A DNA stretch of 64,000 nucleotides, from contig CM060175.1 in assembly GCA_030549775.1 (NCBI GenBank), forward strand, positions 3,410,564 to 3,474,563. The letters run 5' to 3'. Below, in pieces: positions 1-10,914 of the stretch. Numbering within the stretch: the stretch's first letter is position 1; every line of letters begins with the position of its first letter. The stretch is from Tamarix chinensis (taxonomy: Eukaryota; Streptophyta; Magnoliopsida; Caryophyllales; Tamaricaceae). Below the pieces are notes generated by a model that was not told where the DNA came from, ran no database searches, and saw only the letters and a list, made by a program, of their open reading frames with translations. The translations under genes were made by a program, and so were the position numbers.

Positions 1-165
1 AAAGGTGTAAGGGTAACCAAACAAACTCGTATCTTGTTAAAAATTGAAAATTATTTTGATGATGTTTTATACAATATTCTACCTATGGATACTGGTTATA
101 TTTTTTTGACAAGACCTTGGCAATTTGATAGGTAGGTTACACAGGATGGGTCCTTAATGAATACA
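1..165 (+). pseudogene. Gypsy aspartic protease C-terminal remnant (element A)
   Basis: The reading frame around positions 45-135 gives DDVLYNILPMDTGYIFLTRP followed by WQFDR. This corresponds to the end of the gypsy retropepsin domain, where plant families have a conserved (L)GRPWQ(Y/F)D motif. The catalytic DSGA motif would lie before the window. A stop follows the WQFDR motif. The next 300 bases encode a lysine/glutamate-rich stretch that links protease to RT; it stays open on the + strand (165-434) and has no domain I can name. Confidence 0.65.
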
Positions 166-479
166 TGGTGAGTAAAGGAAAAAAGAAATTTAGAATCAAA
201 TCTAATATAGATGGGGAGAATTTGGTTTTGTATAATGAAAGGCAGGGAGAGACTGAGGATAAGAAGGAAAAAAGAAGAAAAAAGAGAGTTGAAGATGAAT
301 GGGAAGACAAAAAAAAGAATGAAGATGTCAAAGGTAAGGAAGAAAGAAAGAATAGTAGCATGGGGTTTTTTATCCTTAAGGATTTAGAGTTGATTGTAGC
401 TATCAAGAATGAGAGAGTATGCTATGCCTTATGAAATAAGTTCAACAAGGGGAGCGTGCTAACAAGAAACCAAAATTGT

Positions 480-1830
480 AACAATTGTTGAGAGAGTATG
501 TAGATGTTTTTCTAGATCAGTTGCCACCTAAATTACCTACTTTGATAGGTATCAAGCATGCTATTGATTTTATACTAGGATTTCCATTACCAAACAAGCT
601 AGCTTATAGATACAATCTTAAGGATTCTAAAGAGTTGCAAAGATAAGTGTAAGAATTTTTTGACAAAGGCTATAATCAAAAGAACATGAATACATTTAGT
701 GTACTAGCTTTATTGGCACCTAAGAAGGATGATATGTGGACGATGTGCATTGACTCTAGAGCAGTCAAAAATATCACAATTAAATATAGATTTATGATGC
801 TAATATTGAATGATATTTTAGATGAAATGCATGGAGCAAAGGTGTTTTTGAAGCTTAACCTTAGAAGTGGATACCATAAAATGAGGATAAAGGAAGGGGA
901 TGAATGGAAGATGACTTTCAAGACTAAGTATGGGTTTTATGAGTGGTTGGTGATGCCATTTGTTCTATAGAATGCACCAAGTTCGTTCATGAGTTTGATG
1001 ACCTAAGTGCTTAGGCCTTTCCTTGTAATTTTTATTATTATCTACCTTAATGATATTTTGATATATAGAAAAAGTAAGTTCAAACACATATAGAATTTTA
1101 AGAGATTATTTTATAAACTTAGGGAGGTGAAGCTCTATGGTAAAATGAAGAAGTGGGATTGTATGATGAAGAGTATGATTTTCCTTAGCTATACTGTGAG
1201 TGGAGACAGTATTAGAGTTGATCCTTCAAAGGCAGAAGCTATTCAAACATGGCATATTCCTACTAATGTTCATGAGGTTAGGAGTTTCCATGGATTTGCT
1301 TCATTTTATAGGAGGTTTATCAAAGATTTCTCCACAATTGCAACACCTATTACACAATTGATGAAGAAGGAAGAGTTCTAGTAGAATGGACATGCAACAA
1401 AAGCTTGTGAAGACTTGAAGACAAAGCTTTCAAATGGCCTCATATTATCTTTAACTTACTTTTATAAATTATTTGAAGTAGCATGTTATGCTAGTGGTGT
1501 AGGTATTTGAGGGGTAATTTCATAAGAGAATAGGCCACTTGCATTTTTTAGTGAAAGGTTGAATGGTACAAGAATAAATTATTCAACATATGATAAGGAG
1601 CTTTATGCTATTGTTTGGAAACATGTAGTCATTATTTGAGACCATATCCTTTTTTACTTCACTCGAATTATGAGAGTTTGAAGTATCTACATGGTCAAAG
1701 TAAAGTGATTTCAAGACATGCCAAGTGGATTAGTTTTTCGCAAATATTTTTGTTCTCTACAAGACATGTGGATGGCAAAGAGTATGTGGTTACAAATGCA
1801 TTATCTAGAAGCACTATGATACTTAAAAAG
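480..1830 (+). pseudogene. Gypsy reverse transcriptase and RNase H remnant (element A)
   Basis: RT-like sequence starts with LREYVDVFLDQLPPKLP near 490. It continues through [18 protein letters not shown] (about 720-770) and EWLVMPF (940-960, followed by a stop). At about 1045-1065 the catalytic box reads YLND, so the second position of the usual Y-x-D-D motif is Asn instead of Asp. The tract [17 protein letters not shown] (1285-1335) is the typical RT/RNase H connection. RNase H follows, with ACYASGVGI near 1490 (the usual first Asp is replaced), INYSTYDKELYAIVW near 1580 and TNALSRS near 1795. Several in-frame stops and at least three frame changes make it non-functional. Confidence 0.9.
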
Positions 1831-1989
1831 ATGGGTGTAAAGCTTTTGAGTTTCAAGATGTTGAAAAGTCAATATGCCATTGATGATTATTTTTCTTTGA
1901 TTTTTGAAGAGTGAAAGAAATAAGGAATTCATGGAGATTATGTTCTTCAAGATGGATTCTTATTCAAGTAAAACAAATTGCATGTGCCA

Positions 1990-3117
1990 AATAAGTAAAT
2001 TTGAGATTTACTAACCAAAGAAGTGCATGAAGGAGGTATTGTAGGACACTTTGGAGTTCACAAGACTTTGGAGCTATTGTAAGAACATTTTTATTGTCTA
2101 GGAATGTAGAAAGGAGTGCAAGCTATAGTTGCTAGGTGTGCTACATGTCAAAGAAGTAATAGTTTCTTTCACAAAGGGTTATACATGCTATTACCCATTC
2201 CAACTCAGCCATGGGAAGGAGTTAGTATGTAATTGTTCTTGGGATTTCTTAGAACACAAAGAGGAAAATATTCTATCATGGTGGTGTTGGTGGATCAATT
2301 TTCCAAGATGGCTTATTTTATTCCATGTCACAAGGCTAATGATGCTACTTATATTGTGGATTTATATTTTAGGGAGATTATAACATTGTATGGTATTCAA
2401 AAGAGTATAGTTTCAGATAGAGATGTGAAGTTCCTAAGTTATTTTTCGAAGACATTATGGCATATGCTAGGAATGAAGGTTTTATTTAGTACATCACATC
2501 ATCCTCAAACGTATAGTCAAACCGACGTTACTAAGAGAACTTTGGGTACTTTGCTAAGGGGATTGGTGAGTAATAGTGCTAAGGATTGGGATGTTAAGTT
2601 AACACATGTGGAGTTTTCTTACAATCAAAGTCCTTTAACTACAATAAGCTCTAGTCCATTCGAGATAGTATATGTTGTTAGTCCATATATACCGATTGAT
2701 AATATACCATTGTAAAAGGGGGAAGTGAAGAATTATGATGCACAAGAGAGGCTAGAGTTCTTTCAGAAACTTCATCAATACATCAAGAACAACATTGAGA
2801 AGGTAAATAAAGTATATAAGATAAGAGCAAATAAACATGAGAGTCAACGTATATTTAACCTGGGGGATTTGGTATGTTTGCACTTAAGGAAGGAGAGATT
2901 TCCTAATATAAGGAAAATATGCTTATAACAAGACTAGATGGTCCTTTCAAAATACTTAAAAAATTTGGAGAGAGTTCTTATGAACTATATTTACTTAATT
3001 CATGTGACAGGGTGTCTAGAACATTCAATGTTGGATATATCAGTTCTTACCTTGGAGATGCAAATTTGGGGGTAAATTCAAGTCAACAAGGGGAGAATGA
3101 TGCAGGAGCAAATGATT
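1990..3117 (+). pseudogene. Gypsy integrase and C-terminal tail remnant (element A)
   Basis: The zinc-binding part is visible as GGIVGHFGVHKTLELL (about 2034-2080) and RCATCQRSN (2130-2160), giving the HHCC pattern. The catalytic core is open from 2233 to 2715: VLVDQFSKMAYFIPCHKAN, then SDRDVKF (second catalytic Asp), then SQTDVTKRTLG, where the family has Glu and this copy has Asp. The first catalytic Asp is lost next to a stop just before LFLGFLRTQRG. The tail (2725-3117) has NLGDLVCLHLRKERFP and then, in another frame, RLDGPFKILKKFGESSYEL and TFNVGYISSYLGD. No full chromodomain can be recognised. The region ends with a stop at 3117. Confidence 0.9.
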
Positions 3118-4480
3118 AAGACCTAGAATTTATTATTATGAAACCTCTTATCGTATATTTAGAGAGGATCCCATACAATTTTGAAGGAAAACGGATGATG
3201 ACATTACTAGTTATGAACAAAACTTGCAAAACAAATCACTAGCGATAGAGGCGTGTGCATGACATGCATGGAGCGAAAAAATATATTACATAGAAGGGAT
3301 GAACGTGGTATCTGAATGAGAAGATTTTAATCAAAAATTTGGACATGCAATATGGATTACTATCATGTTGATAATTGTGAAAAAGATAAGAAAGTTGAAT
3401 TAGTAAAAAAAAAGTAGCTTAACTCTATAATTTAGGGTTATCTTATTCTATCTTTTCAGTGTGCTTAGAGTAGGGAGCAAGCTAATAATTTTTTAATTCT
3501 TATCAAATTTTTAGGAGGATTATTTTTTAATATTAAAGAGGTGGTATGGTTATAAAAACTAAAGGAAGTAAAGGACACAAAGGAGACGAAAAATTGATGA
3601 AATTAGAAGCTTTGTTTAATTTAATTCTATGTGAGTTCTTCTTAATAATAATCAATTATGTATGAGTGATTATTATTTAAATACTTAATATATTTGTCTA
3701 TGTGAATTAAATATTAAGATCTATCATTCAAACCCTCCACAAACCCACGCCATTCTAAACACTAAGCGCCATATATAATCACCATCATCATCTTCTTCAA
3801 CATTTATCTTCAACTTATTTTTCTTACTTGATTTTATCTATTTCCAAACTTAAGATTATAATACTATTATTATCAAATGATCATCCTCAAGATCTTAACT
3901 TTATAATCTAATCATCATATTTCCAACTGTTCATCATCATAATATTCATATCAATACTAAACCCTCATCATAAACCCTAACCCTAACCCTTACCCTAACC
4001 CATGAACCAAACCATTCTAAACCCTTCATCATTTGAGCATAATCACCATTATCTCTTCTTTGTTGAATCATCATCATCATCATCATATTTTCATCACTTT
4101 TGAATCATCATACTCCTTTTAAAAGCTTAAGCAACCCATAATACCACCCAAACTATAAGTACTTATTATTACACACATCAAGGGAGGAGGACGAAAATAG
4201 GGCTCAGAAAGAGGAAAAGAATAAGGAAAAGAAAAGGAGAGAGGGAAAAGTAAAAATGAAATAAGAAGGAAGGAAAATAATTTTGAATTTAAGATTAGAA
4301 TTAGGTTTAAATAATTTAGTTTAGTGTATTTAGGCCAAGTTATTTATCAATCATCCGATTTTAGGTTTAAGTAAACAAAAATTATTAATGACTTGGAATA
4401 AGATTGTAATTAGGTTAAGATTTAGGATTAGAAAATTAAGTTAATCTAGAAATATAATTTTTTTGGGTTGCTAAATTTTG
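3118..4480. other. AT-rich non-coding sequence after element A
   Basis: There is no coding signal. The stretch includes CATCAT-rich sequence around 3780-4140, a short telomere-like array (listed separately) and a purine-rich stretch around 4180-4270. It ends with an LTR-like terminus GGGGTATTATA at 4480-4490. It may contain the 3' LTR of element A, but no second copy in the window lets me prove this. Confidence 0.5.
3971..4001 (+). repeat. Short interstitial telomere-like CCCTAA array
   Basis: TAAACCCTAACCCTAACCCT followed by TACCCTAACCC gives about five imperfect units. Only the first has the plant CCCTAAA unit; the rest are CCCTAA/CCCTTA. It is far too short for a telomere. It may simply be part of the surrounding AACCC-rich sequence. 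Confidence 0.6.
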
Positions 4481-4671
4481 GGGTATTATAGAAAAGGACA
4501 AATAGGTGATGAGTGTGGGATTATGGTTAATATTAGGTTAATAATTGTGATTAATAAATTTAGATAGATTGAAATATTAATCATCCAAGATTTGTATTAG
4601 GTTAAAATATACATTATCTAAAATAATGATTATGATTTGAGTTAAGAATTATTTGGGATTAAGATTTGATA

Positions 4672-4702
4672 AATTTTAGGGTATTACTATAATACTCTAA
4701 AA
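4672..4702. repeat. Two LTR-like termini back to back (palindromic junction)
   Basis: TTTTAGGGTATTA, three bases, then TAATACTCTAAAA form a near-perfect palindrome. Each arm resembles the ends of the TGTAATACCC...GGGTATTACA repeat family seen elsewhere in the window. It could be the junction of two adjacent LTR-like elements or of a tandem LTR pair. I could not find the matching outer ends with a target duplication. Confidence 0.4.
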
Positions 4703-5012
4703 AAATTTAAAACATATAATTTAATAAATAACCCTCATTTGGGATAATTTAAATTTTAAATTTATTTAATTTAATTATTTTGTGGATTTTTTAGCATATA
4801 AAAATAGATATGAATATTCAGTAAACTAAAATAAATATTTTGTTATTTTATCATACTTATTTTATTTAAATAATTTTTCAAATCAATATTTTACTAAAAT
4901 TACCTTTTTTTAACTAATATGTTAAATTGTAATAAATTAAATTATTTAATTAATTTACCTATCAAAAATGTTACATGCCATTATTTCAAAAAAATTATTT
5001 ATTTCCCCCTTT

Positions 5013-5172
5013 TCAATAATAATGGAATAGTAATAATAATAATAATAATGATAAAACCATAATAATATTGCAAAAATGATAATAATTATAATGGTAATAA
5101 TAGTAAGGATAATATTTGAAGATAAAAAGAAGTAGGGTTTCTACCCCACATTGAATAATAATAAACTTATTA

Positions 5173-5214
<42 letters not shown>

Positions 5215-5356
5215 ACTAAGAATAATAAATGCTATTGATAAAATATTAATAATAGTAATAATAATAAGACTTGATATCTATAATACTACTACTATAATTC
5301 AAAATAGGTATAATAGGGTTTCAGCCCTATATAAAATAATAATACTAACACTTGAA

Positions 5357-5443
<87 letters not shown>

Positions 5444-5780
5444 AACAACAATAACAATAACAATAACAATAATGATAGTGACACTAATGGTAAAATAGTT
5501 GTAATAATAATAATGGAATAATGATAATAATAAAAATTTTGAAATAGTAGTAGTAGTAGTAGTAATAATAATAATCACATAATAATAATAATAGTAATAA
5601 TATAAATAATAAGAATAATAATGATAAAATCGAAATAAAAATTACAATAGGGATTCGGCCCTCAACAGAAATAATAATAAAAACATTAATACTAATACTA
5701 ATAATAATAATGCATAATAATAATAATAGAAATATTAATAATAGTAATAGTAATAGTATTTATATTCAAATAATTGAAAT
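5013..5780. repeat. Large compound AAT/AAC microsatellite region
   Basis: Long uninterrupted AAT runs lie at about 5028-5050, 5176-5210 and 5356-5392. The last passes directly into AAC units (5392-5441) and then mixed AATAAC units (to about 5472). A TAG/TAA triplet run lies at about 5547-5575, with further AAT runs to 5730. The poly-Leu, poly-Ile and poly-Val reading frames across this tract are artefacts of the triplet repeat. Confidence 0.95.
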
Positions 5781-5845
5781 AAAATAAATTAAGGCTTGTA
5801 AAAATAGGATAAAGGGTTGAGAGGGTCTAAGGTTCAACCTTAGGC
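5131..5845. repeat. Diverged repeat of a small palindromic motif at about 170-180 bp steps
   Basis: A short hairpin-like motif recurs: AGTAGGGTTTCTACCCC (5131), TAGGGTTTCAGCCCTAT (5314), TAGGGATTCGGCCCTCA (5648) and TAAGGTTCAACCTTAGG (about 5828). Each is followed by AAT-rich sequence. Steps are about 181, 334 (about twice 167) and 179 bases. This suggests an old tandem repeat overgrown by microsatellite. The judgement is by eye. Confidence 0.4.
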
Positions 5846-7045
5846 TGGAGATGATGGGCGGCACCAACGGTGGTGCACGAAGGCAGCGGCGGTGGCCGAA
5901 AAAGAGAAGAAAAGGGGAAAAGTTGGATGCTGGGAAAAAGGATAGGGAGAATGAATGTGGGAGTTGGGGTGTTTAAGACTGCCCAGATAGAGAGGAGCAG
6001 AATGAAGGTGGCGACACAAGGTAGCGGTGGTGGTGGCCAAAAGAGGAAGAAGAATAGAAAGAGAGGAGGAGAGGGAGGGAGAGAAAAAAAAGGTAGGGGA
6101 AGGTAGAGGAGGGTCTACAGAACAGAATGAGAGGTGAAAGAAGCGGCGGTAGCGACGAAAGAGGTGGCAGAGGTCGAAGTCATAGTTGATCGGGTGGGCT
6201 ACTTCACACAGCCGAGGTGGCTTGTATAGGAAGAATCAAGGGATATGGGACATTTGGTTAGCTAGACGGCGGTGCAAGAAAGAGTTTGGTAGGTGGAGTG
6301 GGTAGCGGTGTTGGCCGACGGTGGCAGGGATGGCGTCTAAAGGGGCGGCAGCGTGCAAGGGGAGTTTTTTGGGTTAGGGATCAAGATCTCGATACCAGGC
6401 TCGTTATGGGTATATTTATACAGAAAAGAATAGAGGGTAGGGTTCTATGGGTCGGCTAGGGGGTAAGAAAGTAGGGTTAGGGTTCGCCAGCGGCGAAAAA
6501 ATTGGAAAAAATAAAATTCAAGGCAGGGGTTGCGCGGGGAAAGGAGAGGGAATCGCACGAGAAAGGGGAGATTTGGTTGGGTTGATGAGGATGCTGAATC
6601 GACGAGGGAGAGATAAGAAAGATTGGCTAGTCAATAGGGCGAGATTGGCGGCAAGATTTTCGGAAGGACGGTAGAGTTGCAGGTTGGCGTTGACGGCAGG
6701 TGCGAAGGAAGAAGAAGAAAGGTAGGGGAATCGGGTGGTTAGGGGAATAAAGAAAAGAATAGGGAAGGCGAGCAAATTGGGCGGCAATGGTAAAAACAAC
6801 TAAACAAAACGCAGCGTTCCAGGGGAAAAAGAACCAAAACGCAACGCGGAGAAGGCGGAAGAAAGGAGATGGTTGCGTGGGCTGGGCCACACAGAAGGAA
6901 AGGAAGGAGGGAGGGGCTAGGCTGCAGGAGAGGGCAGGCCCAACGAGAAAAAGAAAAAGGAAAGGAGAAGAAAGAAAAAGAAAGAAAAAGGAAGAAAGAA
7001 AAGGAAAAAGGAAAAAGGAAAAGAGAAAAAGAAAAATAGTGGATT
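5830..7045 (+). other. GC- and purine-rich non-coding block
   Basis: The block contrasts sharply with its AT-rich surroundings. It begins with GGCGGCACCAACGGTGG-type sequence, runs through GGCGGTGGC-rich DNA, and ends in a long A/G tract (about 6950-7037). Several open frames of 70-95 codons exist on both strands, but they overlap, are low-complexity (Arg/Lys/Gly or Pro/Leu/Ser) and match no family. Pyrimidine-rich mirror images of this kind of block occur inside LTR-like elements at 22070-23230 and 30176-30560. I therefore read this as the interior of a reverse-oriented member of that family, not as a gene. Confidence 0.5.
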
Positions 7046-7516
7046 AGGTTAATTAAATTAATTAGAATATTTGGGATATTTAAAAATAATAATATTTAAG
7101 TAAAATAATATTTAAATCCCTTTTTAGGCTAATTTAGGGTTTTTAAAAGATTTTCCATAAATTCTATTTTAATTAGTAAAACACCCTAAATTTCTCCAAT
7201 TAAATTATTTATAAAACTAATATTAATTTGAAACTATTTTATCCTTCTTAATTTAAATAAAATAATTTATTTAATTAATTTCCAAAATAAAATCCTTGAT
7301 TAGCTAAAATACCAAAACTTTTCTAATAAAAATTATTTATTATTTTCTTCTTGAATAGCCCTAATTAATTCCCTTTTATTTTTAATAAAAATAATTTATT
7401 TAATTAATTTTTCTAATAAAATCTTATTTAACTATAATTTTTAAAATTATAAATTTTTGGGCATTTCATAAGTCTAGGTTTAAGCCAACCACCTAGGTAA
7501 CTAAACCTTTTAGTAT
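7046..7516. other. AT-rich sequence without recognisable genes
   Basis: This is TTAATTAATTT-type low-complexity DNA. I see no coding or structural signal except a possible LTR-like terminus GGGCATTTCATA near 7460. Confidence 0.5.
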
Positions 7517-8079
7517 TGATACCCCCTAGTACATCATCAGTATCTAGAGTAAAGAAAGCATTGAGACCTCTAAGGATCTCGCCCAAAGGTAAAGCTTGAA
7601 GGCACCAAAAATTCTTGAAGGTAGGCTAACCCTCGACCCATACTCAACGGAACTTTATTTCGCTTTACATGATTAGTGTTTTATTCATAGAGATGGGTGT
7701 TCATACAAGGCCCATACAAAGTAAGAAATTCATCTTTCCATGTTAATCCATGATAATCCTTTTCTTTTCAATTTTCCCAACTATAGAGGTTTACCATTTA
7801 TCTTTAGCTAATGTAATTCATATCCACCATTATATTAAATTCCATCCCAAGTTGAGTTCCATTACTCTTTTCTCAATTCTCCTCATTCATCATGATTAGA
7901 ATGCTCGTTTTATCCTTCCATTACCCATAAGGTATATCATAACCTATGATCTATTTAATCTTTTAATTAGGTCAATAATCCATGATAAGATCTATATTTT
8001 ATCTGTTAAATAACCTTGGAATAATACCAATCATAACCTCAAAGCATAAGCAAACTAAAAAGAAGTAATTTAAGAAAAC

Positions 8080-8400
8080 TAGTAGAGCAAGTTGATAGGT
8101 CTAGCCCAATCACTTGATTAGCTGCACTAACTAGTAAATTAGTTTGGGTCGACCACTCGATCGATTTAACTTAACCATACCATACTTTCTTCAAACCAGT
8201 TGATCAGTTTAAGCAAACTCAATGGCTATTGATAGACTAGTCGATAGGTTTTGACCAAACTAGTTGATGGGTTTAAGCAAAGAGTAAGATCAAAGTCTCT
8301 ACAAGAAAACTAGTCAATAGGTTAGGTTAATTAGCTGACTATTCTATGAACAAGTCAATTGATTTGACTTAACCAGTCAATTGGTTTTCCCTAATACAAC
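8080..8400. repeat. Palindromic minisatellite, CCAGTCGACTGG-like units
   Basis: Many imperfect units of about 20-35 bases are built around self-complementary cores such as AACTAGTTGATGGGTTT, ACCAGTTGATCAGTTT and ACTAGTCGATAGGTTTT. The shared core approximates accagtYgaYtggtt. The same unit type recurs at 9530-9690, 29885-29995 and 31200-31620. Confidence 0.7.
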
Positions 8401-9529
8401 ATCAAGCCATAAATTTTATGCAAATTCTTACATGTAAATCCTCTCTAGCTATACTTAAGCATGGATTAACATCAACAAACACATTTTCACTCGAATTAAC
8501 ATGTATTTCTCATCATAATATCATCATAGCTTAATTTTCTCCATTTTCCTATTTTTTACTCAAATCATGTCATTTAAGCATGCAGATCATATATACAATT
8601 GTGTTTCTTCATGCCAACATGTATTAATCAACTAAAGGTATCACCTACCATGTATAAACACATACTAAACATTTTAAGAGCAAGAATCACCTACTTGATG
8701 CAGACAAAAATCCTCTTAAATAAGGATTCCACTTGGACAAATTCTTAGCTTTGAAAATGTTAAAATCAAAGTTTAAAACTCAGAATTATATCAAACTCTC
8801 ATCAGGTTTCAAAATCTTAAAATCAAAAGAGAGTAAAAACTTACCAACTTAGGGTGAAAATATAGAAAAGCTAACCGAACTACTCAATCTTTTCCCTAAA
8901 TTTAACTCTACCTTACTTCATAAATGAAACAAGAAAGAGTTAGAGATAGAATAAGACGAGTGTGTGGAAGTAGGTTAACAAGACTCAAAATGTGGGAAGA
9001 AGAGAGGGAAAGTAAGACTTAAAGAATTTCAGTAGCTAAAGAAAGGTGAAATGAAGGGATCATCGGGGCTATTTATAGCTAGCCAATTAAAAGGGACTAA
9101 TGAGGGTTTAGATATCAACTCAAAACCCTACCATTGAATATTTGAATCCGACTAGAATGGAAATATTTGTCTAGGATTTGTCGACCTCTTCCTTAGAGCT
9201 CAAATAATATCTCTAGATATTTTAGGTTAATTAAGCCATAATTTGCAATGGAGAAATAGGTTGTTAGCATGGAAGGAATCTTCAAGATACTCAGAACTAT
9301 GCATGTGATCAAAGAATTCAACCTCAGAGTCACACAGAAGAGAGAGAAAGAATAAGATAACTACTGAGGTCACCTCTCCCTTCTTGTGTCCCAATCGACC
9401 TCTAGATTAAATTGACGCAATATTCCAAGTTAAATAGCTAGGAATCTTTTAAAGACAACCTCGTATGGGTAGGTAAAGTTCTAATTTAATGTAAGAGATT
9501 TATAGAAAAATCAAAATAAAAAACTTGAC

Positions 9530-9690
9530 CAACTTAACAAACTAGTCGATCAGTTTGGCTCTACCAGTTAATTGTTCATCCACCAGTAGATCAATTTCCT
9601 ACAACCAATTAATTAGTTTACTTGAGGACCATAATTTGGTTAAAATCACAAACCAATCAATTGGTTTAAGGAACCACTCAACGGGTTTTC
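9530..9690. repeat. Palindromic minisatellite, second block
   Basis: Units such as AACTAGTCGATCAGTTTGG, ACCAGTTAATTG, CCAATTAATTAGTTT and AACCAATCAATTGGTTT occur at irregular 25-40 base spacing. They are the same core type as at 8080-8400. Confidence 0.65.
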
Positions 9691-9838
9691 TTGTAAAACT
9701 TAATAAACATCATTTTCCAACATAATTTCGAATCAAATTTTATCTCAAATCAAATCATAACATTGAAACAAAATCAAAGGCCCAAAATTTATCAAAAATC
9801 CCCATTCATCCATTATACAAAAGTGTGGGGTTATTACA

Positions 9839-10914
9839 TTAATGGTCTGCCAAACCTTGGATTTCTCGAAGGATAATCAGTCCAATATCAATATCCTAAA
9901 TCTTGATAGGGTTTCTTTTGTGTCTTTTCAAAGTACACCTTAAACACTTATCCTTAATATTACTCACCCCCTAAAGGGGACCACCCTACCCCTAAAGTAT
10001 ATTATATGCCTTATTGATCATAGTCGGCACAAGTGGAAGTTTTCCCAAAATCTAATGATCTAACTAAAATTGGCAACTGAAATAAGAGCCGAACTCATGA
10101 TTTTCCACTTCAACCTTTAGTGTATTATTTCATATGGCCAGCCTAAGTACATATACCACTCAAATTCATCATTATATTCCTTTTTATATCCAACCATTTA
10201 TTTTATATGATTCATATCCATTATCTAACTAAACATGGCACTAGACCATAATCTTTCTCGTGTGATAATATCATCATTTAATATACCATACTCATCCTAA
10301 TAAAAAAAATATACCAATTTCACTAGCGAAATAAAATATGCATATTATGGTTCCAACTAATTCCAATATCATATAATGATATCACTATATTTTATAGAAC
10401 ATTAATTCTAATCATTGCACCATTTTTCAAAACAAAAACCATTATAATTTCAATCGAACAAAGTATATCTCATGTCACATTGCCCTAAAGCACTAAAATA
10501 AGTATATCTCATGTCACATTGCCCTAAAGCACTAAACACACATTTCTAATTAAATAAACATCCATACATTTAAAATTATAAGCATTATTTGGCCAAATAC
10601 TAAGGATTTAATTTATTAAGATTTTCATAAAAGTAGGTAATTATCTAATAATTTTAGAATTGATAGAATTACCAACCAATAGTATCTCGGCTATAACATT
10701 CTACACAAACTAAGAACTTAAAAATTCCAAATAATTAGGAAAATATACATATATGGCTTTAATTATTGTTGATTTCATGCTAAAATCTTAAAAATATTTT
10801 TAAAAAGAATGCATTAAGTTAAAAAATTATAGACTTTACCATAAATTACCAAATAAAATGTGGAATACATGGAAATAAGTATGGTATCTGGTATATATAA
10901 AGAACACAAATGTC
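9839..10914. other. AT-rich non-coding sequence
   Basis: I see no gene here. The segment contains a perfect short tandem duplication (listed next) and otherwise featureless AT-rich DNA between an LTR-like terminus and a gypsy fragment. Confidence 0.5.
10461..10536. repeat. Perfect tandem duplication, 39-base period
   Basis: AAGTATATCTCATGTCACAT and the following 17 bases occur twice, head to tail, at 10461 and 10500, with no mismatch seen over about 37 bases. The perfect identity within decayed DNA indicates a recent local duplication. Confidence 0.95.

Larger units (their letters stand above)
1..3117 (+). mobile_element. Decayed Ty3/gypsy retrotransposon, pol region (element A, left end cut by window)
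   Basis: Pieces of a gypsy polyprotein run in the correct order: protease tail, reverse transcriptase (RT), RNase H, integrase and a short C-terminal tail. They lie in several frames and are broken by many stops and frameshifts. The RT phrasing ([22 protein letters not shown]) and the post-integrase tail (RIFNLGDLVCLHLRKERFP) resemble the CRM/Reina side of plant gypsy elements, but the clade is an inference. Gag and the 5' LTR would lie upstream of the window, and no 3' LTR could be paired. A related fragment lies inverted at 10915-12265. The element is clearly inactive and old. Confidence 0.9.
7517..9838 (-). mobile_element. Probable reverse-oriented long LTR-like repeat
   Basis: The right border ends GTGGGGTTATTACA at 9838, and a candidate left border starts TGATACCCCC at 7517. 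Read on the minus strand, the order is terminus, palindromic minisatellite (9690-9530), pyrimidine-rich stretch (about 9400-8880), second palindromic minisatellite (8400-8080). This is the same order as in the bounded element 29771-33251. The flanking five bases (agtat and ttaat) do not match, so the left border is uncertain. There is no coding sequence inside. Confidence 0.45.

Noticed and set aside
165..434. Lys/Glu-rich 89-codon frame on the + strand and Ser/Leu-rich frame on the - strand
   Set aside because: It lies between gypsy protease and RT and is A/G-rich linker sequence. The minus-strand frame is its shadow.
5013..5578. Long open frames of poly-Leu, poly-Ile and poly-Val on the minus strand
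   Set aside because: They are produced by the AAT/AAC triplet microsatellite, which has no stops in those frames. There is no gene context.
5870..7047. Several overlapping frames of 75-93 codons in the GC-rich block
   Set aside because: They overlap on both strands, are low-complexity, match no family, and sit in a block that recurs as LTR-like interior elsewhere.
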